From positions 62,001 through 126,000 of the forward strand of contig CAVUTF010000032.1 of the NCBI GenBank assembly GCA_963744305.1: a DNA stretch of 64,000 bases. Reading direction: 5' to 3'. Both the position numbers and the translations under genes were made by a program. Position 1 is the first letter of the stretch. Each line of letters starts with the position of its first letter. Positions 7,978 through 17,863 of this stretch are shown in pieces. The notes beneath the pieces were generated by a model. The model was not told the origin of the DNA. It searched no databases and saw only the letters and a list, made by a program, of their open reading frames with translations. This DNA is from FEN-1219 sp963744305. Its GTDB lineage: Bacteria; Pseudomonadota; Gammaproteobacteria; Steroidobacterales; Rariloculaceae.

Positions 7978-9348
7978 TCACGGATCGGGAGAGACAGCTT
8001 GCCCTGCCGGAAACGTGGGCGGCGAGGCAGATTCAACGCTATAAGCGGATTTGGATGCTGTTTTCGATCGGCTCCTCGCAGCTCGTCGATCTCGCCATGA
8101 TTGCGCCATCAACCCCACTAAGAAGGCAATGACAAACGCTCCTTGCGACTCTTTGAACGTCTCGTGGAAAAGGCCGTACACCAATACGGACGCTACGCCC
8201 CAGAACAGACCTTCATGCCTGCGCCAGAGGTACCGCATCAGCCCAATCAAGATGCCGAGGTACAAGAGAAACCCAATGACGCCGGTTCGAAACAGAACAT
8301 CCGTATACTGATTATGCGCCGAGCCGAAAGCGCTATCCCGCAGCACCCAAGGGCCGAGGTAGCCAGCTCCCGTCAGCGGATTCCGGACGACGAACTCGAG
8401 AATCTTCGTTGCGATATATAGCCGGGCGCCCTCCGATGAGCGCGTATCCTCGAGAGCCGACATCAGGGCATCGCTGTCCACAAAGAAGGTAAACAAGCGA
8501 ACGCTGAAGAATTCGAACGCTATGGGAAACAACCGAAAGAGCGCACCGGCAATAGCGGCCGCGCCCAGGACAGTCACGATGGCGTTGCCCACTGACCTGA
8601 AGTTCAGATTCTTGAGCCAGCCGCCGTGCCGAACGAGGACGAACATTAGCAACGTCACGAGCATTGCGACGATCGAGCTTCGCGAAAACGTCAGCAGCAA
8701 ACCGCCGGTCAGCACCAAGAGCATCGGGTATCTCGCGATCCCCCAGAATTCCTTCTGTTGCCCGTCGAGATATACGAGCCAGAATGCAATCAAGTAAATG
8801 AAGCCGATTCGCTGCGTTCCTACCAGATCTTTGGCTTCGAAGCCGATCGCCCTAGTCGTGGCGATTTGCAGCAACTCGTATGCGCTCTGCGCGGACAAGA
8901 CGACACTAATACCGACGATAGCCGTTTTGAACGCGATGACCTTGACTGAATCTATTGTGATGAACGCGAACGAGAACATGCTCATGAAGATTGCGAAACT
9001 CGCGAATCTTCTCGTGCTATCGCTAGCTAGATCATATTGGTATAGGGAAGCGACAAAAAACACGAGCAGATAGAAAGTCATCGCGTACAGCAGCATCGGG
9101 CCGGGATTGCGGAGCCGTCCGGTGACGACAGCAATCATTACCGGCAGCAGCACGAATATATAATTCACGCTGAGGCCGGCAATGGAGATCGGGTAAAGGC
9201 ACAGCGCGAAGAGCGCGGTCAGACCGAAGCGCTGCAGCAGCACGCGCAGGCTGCGGACAGCAGATGCGGATAGCACGATAGCCACACGCCGCGTCGGCAC
9301 GACCGCAGCTTCGGTAGGACCCGTATTTCTGGCAGTTAGCTCGTCCAT
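7978..9348 (-). CDS. O-antigen ligase/polymerase (WaaL/Wzy_C family) membrane protein
   Basis: The protein has 456 residues and about ten to twelve hydrophobic segments, starting near residue 40 (LTALFALCLYPISIAGLSV). The large periplasmic loop carries TGAGYLGPWVLRDSAFGSAHNQY, close to the G-x-G...HNxY signature of the Wzy_C/O-antigen ligase family. Such proteins polymerise lipid-linked repeat units or transfer finished glycan to lipid A core. The Wzz chain-length gene next to it favours a Wzy-like polymerase, but ligase and polymerase cannot be told apart from sequence. The C-terminal 40 residues are basic, low-complexity and probably cytoplasmic. ATG 9348 precedes the first charged N-terminal segment; a later start is possible. 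Confidence 0.75.
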   Translation of the reverse strand: MDELTARNTGPTEAAVVPTRRVAIVLSASAVRSLRVLLQRFGLTALFALCLYPISIAGLSVNYIFVLLPVMIAVVTGRLRNPGPMLLYAMTFYLLVFFVASLYQYDLASDSTRRFASFAIFMSMFSFAFITIDSVKVIAFKTAIVGISVVLSAQSAYELLQIATTRAIGFEAKDLVGTQRIGFIYLIAFWLVYLDGQQKEFWGIARYPMLLVLTGGLLLTFSRSSIVAMLVTLLMFVLVRHGGWLKNLNFRSVGNAIVTVLGAAAIAGALFRLFPIAFEFFSVRLFTFFVDSDALMSALEDTRSSEGARLYIATKILEFVVRNPLTGAGYLGPWVLRDSAFGSAHNQYTDVLFRTGVIGFLLYLGILIGLMRYLWRRHEGLFWGVASVLVYGLFHETFKESQGAFVIAFLVGLMAQSWRDRRAARSRSKTASKSAYSVESASPPTFPAGQAVSPDP

Positions 9349-9437
9349 GGCGTTGTGTCGCTAAGATCGCGCGCGGTCACCAAAACGGACTATAAGCGAT
9401 GCGACTCCCCGATCAACACGGCTCGAGCCGAATAGTC

Positions 9438-10325
9438 TTAGGCAGCAGCCTGCGCGCGGCGCTTCGACGTCAGGACGTTCCAGACAAGAACCGCAAACAC
9501 GCCGAATATGAGACCGACGCTCGGCCCTAGCGCGATCAGCACCAGTTTACTCGGACCCACGGCATCGTCGGGCTCGGGCGGCAGCGCGCGATCTATGACG
9601 CGAAAAGCGTATTCTTGGGTCACGTTCGCCAACATCCGCTGATTGATCTGCGCTTCCATGAGCCGGTTGATCGCCAGACGGGTTTCAATCGTGGACGTGG
9701 CTTCGAGCTCTTTTTCCAGATGAGTGACCGAGAGGTTGGTGGCGTCAATCGCTCGGTCTCGCATCTCCGCATTCAAACGAGCGACCAGCCCGTTGGCCCA
9801 GTCGGCCGCTTTCACCGGATCTGTCCATTGAACGCTCACGGTGACCAATCCACCTCGACCGGCTTGAGTAACCGATCTGATCACGTCGAAAGCCTTGAAG
9901 GCTTGGGCAAGCGTCGGCTGCACTTCCTTGTCGCGCCACTGACCCGTTTGCGGATCCCAAAGGTCGGGGAAGAGCTCCGGCATCAGATTCCCGTCATGAA
10001 TGAAACCTTCCGTGAACTCGCGCGATCTCATGACCGCCATTGCTTCATCCACGTAGGTCGCTCCCGGAATATTGATGCGCGCGACGTTTGCGAGATTGCC
10101 GAGAGCTCCGAGGGCTGCGGAGAGAGAGCTGACGCTCGTATCGGCGCGCGCGTCCGCGAGGACCGTCGACGCCTGATACACCGGCTCCGCCAAGAACGCG
10201 CTGAGCGCGAAAGGAACTGTGAACAGTACGGCGCTCGCGACGATCCAAGTGCGCCGCGACCATAACGTTGTAGCGACGGCTCCAAGGTCGATGTCCTCGA
10301 CTGGTTCTTCAGTCACCGCTACCAT
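9438..10325 (-). CDS. Wzz-type polysaccharide chain-length determinant
   Basis: A 295-residue protein with the two-transmembrane topology of the PCP/Wzz family: a first hydrophobic helix near residues 28-48 (WIVASAVLFTVPFALSAFL) and a second near 262-285 (LIALGPSVGLIFGVFAVLVW). Between them lies a coiled periplasmic domain of about 210 residues. The N-terminal segment EDIDLGAVATTLWSRRTWI is the typical pre-TM1 Wzz motif. A PPEPDDAVGPSK proline-rich stretch precedes TM2, as in the family. No cytoplasmic tyrosine-kinase domain is fused, so this is a PCP-1-like regulator that sets modal length of a Wzy-polymerised glycan. It lies 28 bases downstream of the SLBB export gene in the same operon. 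Confidence 0.85.
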   Translation of the reverse strand: MVAVTEEPVEDIDLGAVATTLWSRRTWIVASAVLFTVPFALSAFLAEPVYQASTVLADARADTSVSSLSAALGALGNLANVARINIPGATYVDEAMAVMRSREFTEGFIHDGNLMPELFPDLWDPQTGQWRDKEVQPTLAQAFKAFDVIRSVTQAGRGGLVTVSVQWTDPVKAADWANGLVARLNAEMRDRAIDATNLSVTHLEKELEATSTIETRLAINRLMEAQINQRMLANVTQEYAFRVIDRALPPEPDDAVGPSKLVLIALGPSVGLIFGVFAVLVWNVLTSKRRAQAAA

Positions 10326-10353
10326 GCGAGCACCTTCGTTTACGCTCCAGCGA

Positions 10354-13150
10354 TCAATCGAACGACGACGCTGCGGCTGCCGCTATCGCCATCTGGTAAA
10401 TAATCTGACTAATGGCCGCCCAACGTGCAAGCGGTTGGTCCACATCGAGCGGGACCACGATCGAATCGCCGGGCCGCACACCACCTGCGTTACTTTGGAA
10501 CCAGCGGCCTCCGGAATCCGCGACGACTTCGCCGTTGGCGCGCACGACGTAAATGCGGCGTTGATCTGCTCGTGAAGTCAAACCACCACTCTTGGCGATG
10601 TAGTCATCCCGGGTTGACGAGCGATCGAAGACATGCGAAGTCGCGTACTGCACCTCTCCGAGCACGGTCACTTCTTGCTGCTGGTCGGGAACGATCAGCT
10701 GGTCGCCGTCCTTGAGAATGACATCGGCCTCACGAACGCCCCGGACAATGTCGTCCAAGCGAATAACCAAACGACCCGTCGCGACGGCCTCACGTAGCTG
10801 GGTGATCAGAGTCTGCCCGGTGCTGATGGTCTGCGCTTGAATTCGGATCGGTGACGGAAATCGCAGCCAAATCCCGCTCGATCCTCCGAGCGAGCACATC
10901 GAGCTGCTCGCGCTCTCTCTCGACCAGCTCCCGTCTCGTGAAGACACTGCCTTCAGGGAACGCGAGATCCGTAAGTCCGCCGGCTCGCTGAAGGGCGGAG
11001 GACAAGGTTTCGCCCCGCCTGATCGGAAAATTGCCGGGAAACACCACCTCGCCGCTAATCGAGATCGTTTCCTCGCCGCGCCACCGGGGCACCGCCTTGA
11101 CGTTGAGGTAGTCATAGGGAGCCAATGTAACGTCCGCGACAGCATTGCCGCGGAGCACGCCGGCCAGGTCGACCGCAACCAACTCCGTCTCCCGATACTC
11201 GCCGTCTATTACCGCGTAACGCGTGAGCTCGGCGTCCATCGCGTACGCGGCGTCGCCGAGACCGCCGCCTGCGCGCAACAGGTCACTGACCCGCATCCCC
11301 GTTTCGAGGGGATATTCACCCTCGGCACGGACTTGACCCCCTATTCGGACCACAGGCCGCGCACCGCTGGGCGGCGCCTGGGCGGTAAGCTCATCGATGA
11401 TCGGACGAACGATGTGTGCGCGGCCGATGTCGAGGTTGAACACGAAGACCGTGTCCCGCGGCTCTAGAGCGATGTCGTTCGCACCCGGGCGCCTTTGCCA
11501 AATCGCCGCAAGGTCTGCGGAGACCACGTCGGTGTCGACGTTCGGCTCACGCTCGCGGCGAATCAAGACATAGTTCAGGTCCGACATCGGCCTTACGAGC
11601 TCCGGCGCGGGCAACAAGTTGCTGAGCCGCATGCCGGGATACCATTGAAACAGACCCGGTTGAAACACGTTGCCTTCGAGACGCACGGAGTTTTCGAGCT
11701 GCGAAAGATTGGGCAGGACGCGAACGATGTCACCGTCCCGAATAGTTTGCTGACCGCCGGTCTGCACCGACATGTCGATGTCTTCGACCGTCGTGCCGCG
11801 GCCGGGGACGATCCGTTCGAGCTTTACTGAGGAGCGGTTCGCGTTGGCGTTCAAACCTCCGGCCAACGCGACGAGGTCGGCGACGGTGCGCTCGCTCTTG
11901 ATCTCGTAAATCGCCGGGCGGCGGACCTGCCCGTCGATTGCTACGGTCGTCCCAATCGGCGAGACGAAGATTACGTCGCCGGGCTGCAAGCGCGCATCGC
12001 CGCGCGTGTCGCCGCGCATCAGCAAGTCATACAGGTCGAGCGTCGAGATCGTCACGCCGTCGCGCCTGAGCGCGATATTCCGCAGCGATCCGATCGTCTG
12101 GACTCCGCCGCTCGCGAAGAGCGCGTTGGTCATCGTCGAGAGACCGCTGACCGTGTACGAGCCGGGCCGCGTGACTTCGCCCAGCACGAATATACGAATC
12201 GACCGCAGCTCGCCGAGCGTGATGCTCGCACGCACGCCGATCATTTGCTGCGTAATGCGCTCATTGATCATGGCGCGCATATCCGGAAACGTGAGCCCGC
12301 TGACGCTCAGCGGACCGATCTCCGGAAAGTTGATCACTCCTTCCCGGCTGACGGTCAGGAAATACTCCGTGTTCTGGTTGCCGAAGAGCTGAACGTAAAC
12401 CGTGTCGCTGGGCCCGATGACGTAGTCCGCCGGCACAGGAATGTCCGTGGCGGGAGCAAAGGTGGAGGGCGAACCCTCGAACAGGTCGTAACCAAACGGT
12501 TCGAGCGCATAGAAGCCGACCGGCTCGAGCGGCAGCAAGGTTAGCTCCGTAACGAGGTTGCGCAGAGCGGGTTCCGCCCCCACGCGCACCGTAGCTTCGT
12601 CCTCGTTCAATCCGGACAGCGCGATCGGCGGGATCCCCGGCAACAATAGTTGGCCGCTGCCGTCGAGCATGAAGGGGTTGCCGCGCGCAAGTCGATCGAG
12701 GAGGTCTTGACGCGTGGCCGCCTGATCGGCATCGAGCTCCGGACCATCCTCCGGCACGCTGAACTGGACTACAACGGTGCTCCCCGGGGCGAACCGCGGC
12801 TCCTCTTGCTCCCTCAGGTCGAAACGCTCTGATGGGAAATCGAGCGAACCCTCCTCCTCGCCCTCCTCGCCGGGCGCCAGCTCCTCCTCCCCAGGCTCGG
12901 CACCGGACTGGAGAATCCGCAGAATCGCCTGACGCTGCGCCGGCGGGAGCTCCTGCTGCAACTCGCGTATTAGGGCCTGCTGCTGGGCCGGCGGCAGCGA
13001 CTGGAACATGCGTACTTGCTCTTCCACGGGGATGGGCACGCCCTGGCCAAACGCCGCGGACGAAATCCAAGCGAACCCCAACAGAGCAAGAATAGCGATG
13101 GCTTGGCGCGAGAATCGGCCTGGAGCACCTAACACTCGAACTGATCTCAA
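10354..13150 (-). CDS. Large SLBB-domain polysaccharide export protein (Wza/OtnA-like), one frameshift
   Basis: Two frames together give about 930 residues. After a signal peptide (AIAILALLGFAWISSAAFGQ) comes a Gln/Pro-rich segment and an acidic Glu/Gly run near residues 85-100. Then the Poly_export (PES) domain appears: VPADYVIGPSDTVYVQLFG and ISREGVINFPEIG-like strands. At least five SLBB repeats follow (for example RIFVLGEVTRPGSYTVSG, VAIDGQVRRPAIYEIK, VRLEGNVFQPGLFQ, ISISGEVVFPGNFPI). The first frame ends after AAISVTDPN; the second resumes with QAQTISTGQTLITQL and supplies the last SLBB repeat (VTVLGEVQYATSHVF) and a C-terminal hydrophobic tail. The break is near 10838-10850. Family members form the outer-membrane channel that exports capsule or exopolysaccharide. 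The length matches the OtnA/WbfF branch rather than the 380-residue Wza. Confidence 0.85.
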
Positions 13151-13260
13151 GAAAAACCTCTAACCTGCCACCTAGGAGGGAAAAGCGTCACCCGTTCGGC
13201 CTGGGCCGAGCGGGAGGACGCATGATAAAGGCGCCCTGATGGGCCTACAACACGGCAAGT

Positions 13261-14874
13261 CTACCGCCCCGGCCCGCGCCACTGCCGCAGCCGCGCCAAG
13301 GCTCCGGCGACCGTGGGAGGGGCTATACGCGCCTTTCCAACAACGGCGTCCGTCAATTCCGAGGCCAGTTTCTTGCCCAGCTGAACGCCCCACTGATCGA
13401 ACGGATTGATGTCCCAAATGATGCTTTGCACGTATACCTTATGCTCGTAGAGCGCAACCAGCTTGCCTAGAGTTCTCGGGTCTAGACGCTCGAAAAGAAG
13501 CAGAGAGCTTCCTCGGTTACCGGGGTACCGCTGATGGGGACTGCGCACGATGCCCGCCGCGGCCTCCGGATCGCCTTCGGCCAAGGCCCAAGCCTGGGCC
13601 AGGCAGTTGGCGGCCGCCAGATCTTGCTGCTCCTGGCGATTGACGCCCGATAAGGCCGGCAGCAGAAAGTCGATCGAAACTCGCTCGGTGCCCTGATGCA
13701 GCAGCTGGTAGAAGGAGTGCTGAGCATTCGAGCCGGGTTCTCCCCAAATGATCGGGCAGGTTGCGCATTCGACCGGCTCGCCGTTGCGTCGCACCGACTT
13801 CCCATTGCTTTCCATTTCGAGCTGCTGGAGGAACGCGGGGAATCGAGATAGATGATCGTCATACGGCAAAACGGCGTGCGTCGGGGCGTTCAAGTGATTC
13901 CGATTCCAAATTCCGATCAACCCGAGCAGCACGGGAAGATTCGCTGGCAACGGGGCTTTTCGGAAGTGTTCATCGATTAGCCGACCGCCCTCCAGGAACG
14001 CGGCGAAGTGGCTCCAACCGATCGCCAGCGCCAGCGTGAGGCCTACGGCCGACCAGACGGAGTAGCGTCCACCGACCCAATCCCATATCGCTAGCCGGTG
14101 CTTCTTCTGAATGCCAAACTCGTCCATCGCCTCGTGATTGGTCGAAACCGCGACGCACTGTGCCGCAACGGCCGCAGTGCCTCCGTGCTCCAAGAGCCAC
14201 GCACGAACTGCCTTTGCATTGACCTGCGTCTCAAGCGTCGTAAAGGTCTTCGAGCAGATCACGAAGAAAGTAGTCTCCGGATCCGCTCGCCGAAGAACGT
14301 GCGTGAGCGCGACGCCGTCGACGTTGGAGACGAAGTCGACCTCGATTCCCGTCAGCCGAAACTCCGCGAGCGCGCTGACTGCCATCACTGCGCCGAGGTC
14401 CGACCCGCCAATGCCAATGTTGACGACGCGATTGATCCTTCTTCCGGTGTGACCCTTGAGCTCACCCGCGTGCAATGCGTCGGCAAAGGCGCGCATTTTC
14501 CGCCGTTCCGCCTCGACGACCGGCATCACATCCGCGCCGTCCACGACGAGCGGCTGGTCGGCAGGGCGCCGCAGCGCTATGTGCAGCGCCGGGCGATCTT
14601 CCGTGTTATTCACCGGAAAACCATCGAACATGAGCTCGATCCAGCGCCTTACCTCGGCCTCCTCGGCAAGCGCGAGCAACAGCTCGAGCCCGCGAGCATC
14701 AAGAAGCTCACGGCTGAAATCGAGCACCAAACCTTGGTCGTCGCAGGAAAAGCTCGCGTAGCGCCTGGGATCGCTCTCAAACAAGGAGCGGATCGAACCG
14801 CTACGCAACGACTGCGCATGCGCAGCCAGAGCGCGCCACGCCGGGGTACGTGGGCCGTAGGTCTCGCTCGTCAT
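13261..14874 (-). CDS. pgi: Glucose-6-phosphate isomerase
   Basis: A complete 537-residue phosphoglucose isomerase interconverting glucose 6-phosphate and fructose 6-phosphate in the cytoplasm. The sequence carries NIGIGGSDLGAVM and VCSKTFTTLET in the phosphate-binding region, the signature IWDWVGGRYSVWSAVG, and the catalytic-Glu region WGEPGSNAQHSFYQLLHQGT. The C-terminal IIWDINPFDQWGVQLGKKLA is the second PROSITE-type signature. Its length is close to the usual 545-550. It lies between the export gene and an asnB-like gene on the same strand, so it probably feeds sugar phosphates into nucleotide-sugar synthesis for the glycan. Whether it is the only pgi in the genome cannot be known here. 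Confidence 0.95.
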   Translation of the reverse strand: MTSETYGPRTPAWRALAAHAQSLRSGSIRSLFESDPRRYASFSCDDQGLVLDFSRELLDARGLELLLALAEEAEVRRWIELMFDGFPVNNTEDRPALHIALRRPADQPLVVDGADVMPVVEAERRKMRAFADALHAGELKGHTGRRINRVVNIGIGGSDLGAVMAVSALAEFRLTGIEVDFVSNVDGVALTHVLRRADPETTFFVICSKTFTTLETQVNAKAVRAWLLEHGGTAAVAAQCVAVSTNHEAMDEFGIQKKHRLAIWDWVGGRYSVWSAVGLTLALAIGWSHFAAFLEGGRLIDEHFRKAPLPANLPVLLGLIGIWNRNHLNAPTHAVLPYDDHLSRFPAFLQQLEMESNGKSVRRNGEPVECATCPIIWGEPGSNAQHSFYQLLHQGTERVSIDFLLPALSGVNRQEQQDLAAANCLAQAWALAEGDPEAAAGIVRSPHQRYPGNRGSSLLLFERLDPRTLGKLVALYEHKVYVQSIIWDINPFDQWGVQLGKKLASELTDAVVGKARIAPPTVAGALARLRQWRGPGR

Positions 14875-14909
14875 CGACGCAAGAGGCTAGCAGGCCCGCT
14901 GCGCCTCGT

Positions 14910-16901
14910 TCAAAGGCGCGACCGCGCCGCGTCAGTCGCGATCGACCCGACTTTCGGCATGGCCGCGATAGTCGGCGCGGCAGCGTGCACCAACTCGTCG
15001 GCAACGTCGGGCACGCTGCGGCCGTCGAGGAAGATGCGGCACCAGATCTCGAGCGTCATCAGCGTCATGAGGTGATCGGTCAGGTCCTCTTGGCCACGCT
15101 GGTGCAGAGCGAGCAACTTCTCGACGGCGCGCGCATCGAAGAGACCGCGTTTTTCGACTGCGTTTTTCGACAGCAGCACGCCCGTCACGGGGGAAAGCTC
15201 CTGGCGGAGCCAGGCGCCGATCGGCGCGCCGAAGCCGCGCTTGCCGCGCATCAGAATTTCGGGCGGCAGCAAATCCGCGACGGCACGCTTCATCAAGTAT
15301 TTCAATCGGCCGCCGCGCATCTTCACGCTTTCCGGCATCCGAGCTGCGAGCTCCACCAACCCCACGTCGAGCAACGGCACACGGCACTCCAGCGACGTGG
15401 CCATGGACATTTTGTCGGTCAATAGCAGCAAGTCGTCCGGGAGTTGCGTCGCGAGATCGGCCCCCAAAAGTTGCCGCAAAGGCTCTTCATCGGCCGCCTC
15501 GGAAAACGCGATCGCAAGCGGATCCTGCTCTGACGATTCAAAGATCCCGAAAGCTCGCAGCTGCTCGGGACTAAAGACTTGCGAATACGCCCGGTAGCGA
15601 CGTGGCAGCGGCAGCTCGTTTGCGTCCGTGAAACGCTTGAGGTAACGCATGTAGTTGCGCGTGAAGGAGTGCCGGTCGCTGGGCAACAGTCCCGTCAATC
15701 TCGCGATCACGTGCTTGCGCAACCAGCGCGGTATCCGGTTGTACAGCCGCCCGTAGTGCTCGCCGAGATACCGAGGATAGCCGCCGAACAGCTCGTCCCC
15801 GCCGACGCCGGACAAAATCACCTTCACATCTCTGCGGGCATACTTGGCCACGAGATAGGTGGTCAGCAACGCAGAGTCCGCGATCGGCTCATCCAGATGC
15901 CAGATCAATTGCGGCAGCAAGCTGATCACGTCCGGCGCAACCATGATCTCGCGATGGCGGGCGCCGACGTGAGTTGCCAGGCGACGCGCGAACGTACGCT
16001 CGTCGTAGATCCGCGCTCCGCTCGATCCTTGAAAGCCGATCGTGAACGTCCGAACGGGCTCGGGGCTGTGCTTCGCCATGAGCGCGACGATGCTGCTCGA
16101 GTCGATGCCGCCGCTCAGGAAAGCACCGATCGGCACGTCGCTCATCATCTGCGCGGCAACCGCGGACTCCATTTGCGCTCGCACCGCATCGACCCAGTCG
16201 TCCTCGCTCAGCGTCGTGTCCGTTCCGCGAGGCAATGACCAATAACGCGTTAACTCGAGCTTCGACCCCTCGAGGGACAGCATCGACGCCTGCGGGAGCC
16301 GCTTGATTCCGGCAAAAATCGACTGCCCCCCGGGCACGTATCCGAACGTCAGCAGCCCGCGCACCGAGCGCGGGTCGAGCTGAGTCTGAACGAACGGCAG
16401 CTCTAATAGGGCTTTGATCTCGGACGCGAACGCGAACCGATTCTCGTCATGCCAATAATAAAGCGGCTTGATGCCGAGCCGGTCGCGCCCGAGCAGCAAT
16501 CGCCGCGCCGCAGGCTCCCAGATGGCGAATGCGTACATGCCGTCGAGCTTGTGGAGGAGCTCTGCACCAGCGTCTTCGTAGAGGTGCACGAGCACCTCGC
16601 TGTCGGTACCCGAGCGGAAGCGATGGCCCGCAGCCACGAGCTCTCGGCGGAGCTCGCGATAGTTGAATATTTCGCCGTTACAGACCGCGTGCACCGTCCG
16701 CGTTTCGTTCGCGATCGGTTGCTGGCCCCGAGGCACGTCGATGATCGCCAGTCTGCGCATCCCGATGAGCGCGCGCGCGTCGGTATGAGAGCCTTCTCCG
16801 TCCGGTCCACGGTGGGCGATGGCTTGCCCCATGCGGTGCAGCCATTCCGGGTCGAGCTCGACGCCGTCCCGTAGTGCGACGACTCCATATATCCCGCACA
16901 T
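14910..16901 (-). CDS. asnB: Asparagine synthetase B-type amidotransferase
   Basis: A complete 663-residue class II amidotransferase. MCGIYGVVA gives the catalytic Cys2. Glutaminase-domain motifs include AHRGPDGEGSH, MRRLAIIDVPRGQQPI and VCNGEIFNYRELR. The synthetase domain has AFLSGGIDSSSIVALMAK and ILSGVGGDELFGGYPRYLG, and the C-terminus has the GKRGFGAPIGAWLR segment seen in long AsnB forms. It is about 40 residues longer than the asnB at 6063-7925, with clear divergence between the two, so they are paralogues and not a recent duplication. Long AsnB proteins of this type frequently sit in exopolysaccharide loci. No exosortase or PEP-CTERM gene is visible nearby. The gene lies 35 bases upstream of pgi on the same strand. 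Confidence 0.9.
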   Translation of the reverse strand: MCGIYGVVALRDGVELDPEWLHRMGQAIAHRGPDGEGSHTDARALIGMRRLAIIDVPRGQQPIANETRTVHAVCNGEIFNYRELRRELVAAGHRFRSGTDSEVLVHLYEDAGAELLHKLDGMYAFAIWEPAARRLLLGRDRLGIKPLYYWHDENRFAFASEIKALLELPFVQTQLDPRSVRGLLTFGYVPGGQSIFAGIKRLPQASMLSLEGSKLELTRYWSLPRGTDTTLSEDDWVDAVRAQMESAVAAQMMSDVPIGAFLSGGIDSSSIVALMAKHSPEPVRTFTIGFQGSSGARIYDERTFARRLATHVGARHREIMVAPDVISLLPQLIWHLDEPIADSALLTTYLVAKYARRDVKVILSGVGGDELFGGYPRYLGEHYGRLYNRIPRWLRKHVIARLTGLLPSDRHSFTRNYMRYLKRFTDANELPLPRRYRAYSQVFSPEQLRAFGIFESSEQDPLAIAFSEAADEEPLRQLLGADLATQLPDDLLLLTDKMSMATSLECRVPLLDVGLVELAARMPESVKMRGGRLKYLMKRAVADLLPPEILMRGKRGFGAPIGAWLRQELSPVTGVLLSKNAVEKRGLFDARAVEKLLALHQRGQEDLTDHLMTLMTLEIWCRIFLDGRSVPDVADELVHAAAPTIAAMPKVGSIATDAARSRL

Positions 16902-17455
16902 CGGTTAACTGCTCCGCAGCCGGCCGCGCTCCGACCGAGAGGAGGTCCAACGGCATTGCTGCCACGCGCTAGAAAGGACTACGCCCAACCGCCAGAACAC
17001 GATGACATTAGGTGGAAACAGCCACCAGTTCCGCTGAATCTTCAGGCGAGTCCTCCTTCTCCGTTCAAGCCAACACTTCAAGCCAATGCCGTCGACCTGC
17101 CCTCGCAGGCGATGGCTTCAGACTTTATCAATAGCGCGCTGGCTGCTAATTCAGAATCAATGCCATGTCGAGCCGCGTGATGGCTCTATGTTTGTTGTTC
17201 TTCTGACAAATATGAAGCCCCGTCCCTAGGGTAGCGAAAAAAACCTACCATATCGAGCGCTTCCATGATTTACGCAGCGGGAAGTGAAAAACCGATCAGC
17301 TCCAAGAAGCGGCGGCGGTGGGTGATCCGCTCGCAGCGCATAGCCCTACGCTGGCGCCGCGGCGAGCTTGCGGAGTCAGAGGTGTGCGCGCCACATCCAA
17401 TCGCCGGCGCGGCGCTTTCCCATTATGTCCGCGCCGCCTGGAGGGGGGTAACCGC
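16902..17455. other. Intergenic region without recognisable gene
   Basis: About 550 bases separate the asnB start from the porin-like remnant. Short open frames exist on both strands, but none shows a domain or a coherent hydrophobic pattern. The first part, upstream of asnB, presumably contains its promoter and leader; GAGAGGAGGTCC-like sequence near 16939 lies on the other strand. No repeat or RNA structure was recognised. Confidence 0.4.
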
Positions 17456-17830
17456 CTAAAAATACACGTGCAACTGCGCGAACAGCTCGTCTCGATTGCT
17501 CGTCGGAAAGTTTGGGATGCCGTTGTAAATACGCACGCCCCACGCGAGACTGAACGAATTGGATCGGCGAGTATTCCCAGACCAGGCTGTAGCGCTCCTG
17601 CTGATCCTCGCCGCGATCGCGGTCGGGATCCAGGTATTCGTAGGTGAGCTTTAGATTGTGGCCTTTGCGCAAGCGCCAGTTCCCCTCGACCAAGCTCGCA
17701 TACTGATCGCGATCGGCACCCCCTTGAGGGGATTCGTCAGCTATTCGATCCAGATAGATCCAGCTCGGCGAGCCACGAGATCGGTCCCGTCCGCCAGCCG
17801 GCGAAAAGTGAGATACGACAGCGGACGCGC
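17456..17830 (-). pseudogene. C-terminal remnant of a porin-like outer-membrane beta-barrel protein
   Basis: Read on the minus strand, three frames line up into one barrel-like sequence. From about 17817 there is ISLFAGWRTGPISWLAELD, then WIYLDRIADESPQGGADRDQY and SLVEGNWRLRKGHNLKLTY..SLVWEYSPIQFVQSRVG, and finally RIYNGIPNFPTSNRDELF with terminal QLHVYF before the stop at 17456-17458. The alternating hydrophobic pattern and terminal aromatic residue are typical of outer-membrane barrels. At least two frame changes are needed, and no signal peptide or N-terminal half is seen because the radical SAM gene ends at 17864. A truncated gene remnant is the best reading. Confidence 0.55.
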
Positions 17831-17863
17831 GATATTCGCGACGAATCCAGCGAAAGAATGCGC

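Noticed and set aside
14098..15075. A 325-codon plus-strand frame opposite pgi and asnB
   Set aside because: It spans two genuine minus-strand genes and their gap and has no recognisable motif.
14910..16901. Exosortase-associated (PEP-CTERM/XrtA) polysaccharide system
   Set aside because: The long AsnB protein resembles those of exosortase loci, but no exosortase, PrsK/PrsR regulator or PEP-CTERM protein is found in the window.
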